A DNA stretch of 7,297 nucleotides from Pleurocapsa sp. MO_226.B13. GTDB lineage: Bacteria > Cyanobacteriota > Cyanobacteriia > Cyanobacteriales > Xenococcaceae. Made by a program: the position numbers and the translations under genes. This document shows, in pieces, positions 6,359-7,297 of this stretch (within the stretch, counting starts at the first letter, position 1; each line of letters begins with the position of its first letter). Location: positions 1 through 7,297 of the forward strand of contig JASJEI010000408.1 in NCBI GenBank assembly GCA_030064795.1. The letters are read 5' to 3'. Below the pieces are notes generated by a model. That model was not told where the DNA came from. It did not search any database and saw only the letters and a program-made list of their open reading frames with translations.

Positions 6359-6463
6359 ATGAAATATAGAAGATGTAGACCTGAAAAGCGTATTTACCGT
6401 AATCTAGCTCTAGGAATTATAACTTTTCTGATATTTGCAACTGTGCTGCCGTTTACCACTTAG
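6359..6463 (+). CDS. Small single-pass membrane protein, 34 residues, unknown function
   Basis: The frame has a strongly basic N-terminus (residues 2-14 contain six Arg and two Lys) followed by one hydrophobic helix, about Leu16 to Phe32, and ends FTT. By the positive-inside rule the N-terminus would be cytoplasmic. This is the shape of small regulatory or complex-associated membrane proteins, but it matches no photosystem or cytochrome b6f small subunit I know. AGGG lies close before the ATG, and a better AAGGAG is about 30 bases upstream, so the start is uncertain. Its stop falls only a few bases before a possible IS4 left end, so the natural C-terminus may have been cut by that insertion. 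Being short, it could also be a chance frame. Confidence 0.35.
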   Translation: MKYRRCRPEKRIYRNLALGIITFLIFATVLPFTT

Positions 6464-6465
6464 TG

Positions 6466-6490
6466 CTCCAATACTGTTCGGTTAAGCCAA
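6466..6490 (+). mobile_element. Possible left terminal inverted repeat of an IS4-family element
   Basis: CCAATACTGTTCGGTTAAGC resembles the IS4 left end as I remember it (AAT-x-C-x-GxTCAGTTAAG). It lies about 40 bases before the IS4 N-terminal fragment, the distance expected for an IS4 end. The right end is not in the window, so the repeat cannot be confirmed by pairing. Confidence 0.4.
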
Positions 6491-6528
6491 AAAGATGAGT
6501 TAATGAGAGTATTAGTCCCCGAAATTGT

Positions 6529-6777
6529 ATGGAACTCAAACCTTTAACTCTTATTGCTCCAAAAATCCAAGTCAGCGAAATATTTCCCGCTTTGGAATTA
6601 ATCATGTCTCATCAAGCTATTGATGAAGCAATCTCAGAAACAAATAGTCAGGAAAAGCGTAACCGTCTGCTTCCGACTCATCTAATTATTGCCTTAGTAA
6701 TTGCCTTGAGCTTATGGTCAAAAGATTCGGTGGCAGATGTATTGCAGAAGTTTTTTCTAGGAGTTTTCCCATTTTAA
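6529..6777 (+). pseudogene. IS4-family transposase, N-terminal fragment
   Basis: The 82-residue frame corresponds to the IS4 N-terminal domain that precedes the DDE nuclease (Pfam Nterm_IS4). Recognisable parts are the helix with AIDEAIS (residues about 31-37), then RNRLLPTHLIIALVIALSLW (residues 44-63) and SVADVLQ (67-73). A full transposase would run to about 350-450 residues. Here the similarity stops around residue 73, about 6747, after which the DNA reads as an IS630 gene in another frame, so the last eight or nine residues (FFLGVFPF) are not IS4 sequence. No clear ribosome-binding site precedes the ATG; an in-frame TGA at 6496-6498 limits upstream extension. Confidence 0.6.
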
Positions 6778-6961
6778 TTCAGATTGTATGTCAATATTTT
6801 TAGAAAAGTTTCAACAAGAAAATGTCGAAAAAATACACATTATTCAATTGGATAACGCTCCAATTCACACGGCTAAAAAATTAAAAATACCAGGAATATT
6901 ATGGTTCTTCCGATTTCATCATGCTCAAAAGTTAGCGATCGCTAAAAATAAAACAAGATAA
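6761..6961 (+). pseudogene. IS630-family transposase, internal DDE fragment
   Basis: The frame from GAG at 6761 to TAA at 6959-6961 translates to EFSHFNSDCMSIFLEKFQQ, then HIIQLDNAPIHTAKKLKIP. This is the block around the second catalytic Asp of IS630 transposases, with Asp encoded at 6851-6853. After KKLKIP the similarity decays: FHHAQKLAIA stands where PPHxPxLNPIE is expected, so the third catalytic acidic residue is lost and the frame ends early. Upstream, bases 6749-6760 would encode FFL joining onto EFSH if one G of the AGGAG at 6759-6763 were removed, indicating a frameshift. The first catalytic Asp and the DNA-binding domain are missing. An ATG at 6788 lies inside the fragment and is not a true start. 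One HIP1 octamer lies at 6935. Confidence 0.6.
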
Positions 6962-7067
6962 AAAAGAAAAATAAAACTGTCAAATCCATATATAACTTGA
7001 CTTATTAAGTTTTTTCTTATAGTCTAAATTTTGATATAAGACCTATTTGATTTACTTTTTTATTTAA

Positions 7068-7297
7068 ATGGCATCTTTTCCTCAACTTAATATATTCGAG
7101 CAAATAATTAATTTACCAGAATTCAAGGTTAAAAATTAATCGGTTTATTGAAGGATTTGGATTAGTTCTTATTGTAGAAAAGAAAGAGAAAAAAGCAACT
7201 GGCTCTCATTGTGGTAAAAAGAGCGATAAATTACATCAAAATTATCGGTATTTAGTAAGAGATTTACCGATGATGGAACATGATGTATATTTAAAAG
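7068..7297 (+). pseudogene. ISL3-family transposase, N-terminal part, frameshifted, cut by window end
   Basis: ATG at 7068 opens a frame reading IFEQIINLPEFKVKN, which stops at TAA 7137-7139. The next frame continues FIEGFGLVLIVEKKEKK, then SHCGKKSDKLHQNYRYLVRDLP, and runs off the window. Together they match the start of ISL3 transposases: a short N-terminal strand region, a CxxCG zinc finger, then LHQNxxxLVRDLP. Removing one A from the five-A run at 7131-7135 joins the two frames. The first cysteine of the expected CxxCG is glycine (GSHCG), a TGC to GGC type change, so the zinc site is damaged. No ribosome-binding site is visible before the ATG. The 106 bases before it (6962-7067) are very AT-rich and presumably include the element's left end, which I cannot place. 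Whether the rest is intact lies beyond the window. Confidence 0.65.

Noticed and set aside
6504..6548. Alternative ATG frame upstream of the IS4 fragment
   Set aside because: Only 14 codons and in a different frame from the IS4 similarity.
1..7297. tRNA or rRNA genes
   Set aside because: I saw no cloverleaf with a conserved T-loop and no rRNA motif on either strand by eye; a covariance-model scan could not be run.

Overview
The window reads as chromosomal DNA from a cyanobacterium. Two long, intact genes encode proteins typical of that phylum: phosphoenolpyruvate synthase and a plant/cyanobacterial-type dihydrolipoamide dehydrogenase. The octamer GCGATCGC (HIP1, the over-represented cyanobacterial palindrome) occurs eight times, at 2072, 2581, 2849, 3326, 4303, 5127, 5368 and 6935. 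Heptamer repeats and small palindromes of the kind scattered through larger cyanobacterial genomes lie between the genes. I cannot name the genus. The density of decayed transposases suggests a large, repeat-rich genome, but this is inference.

Layout. Positions 1-640 are AT-rich and hold a heptamer repeat (81-108) and a small minus-strand gene broken by one in-frame stop (225-434). At 645-878 is an intact 77-residue acidic protein whose N-terminus looks like a double-glycine leader; it could be a secreted or ribosomally made peptide precursor. Directly after it lies the 3' remnant of an IS66-like transposase (932-1126), then about 350 bases of palindromic repeat debris upstream of ppsA. ppsA (1480-3876, plus) and lpdA (4197-5633, minus) converge on a 320-base intergenic region that carries a strong bulged hairpin, six heptamers in register and a perfect 16-bp palindrome. 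Upstream of lpdA on the same strand is an unrecognised 49-residue gene (5739-5888). The region 5889-6358 has no gene I can support but holds a roughly 105-bp element with inverted ends. The right end of the window is a transposase graveyard: a possible IS4 left end, an IS4 N-terminal fragment joined to an IS630 DDE fragment (6529-6961), and the frameshifted start of an ISL3 transposase running off the window edge (7068-7297). A 34-residue one-helix membrane protein (6359-6463) sits just before the IS4 end.

Function. The two metabolic genes meet at the pyruvate/PEP node. PpsA converts pyruvate to PEP. LpdA is the E3 subunit serving pyruvate dehydrogenase and, in cyanobacteria, the glycine cleavage system. 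Their convergence does not imply co-transcription. The remainder is accessory or decaying sequence. The most interesting candidates are the 77-residue double-glycine protein, the 49-residue and 34-residue small proteins, and the IS4/IS630 chimera. No complete new multi-gene system is visible here.
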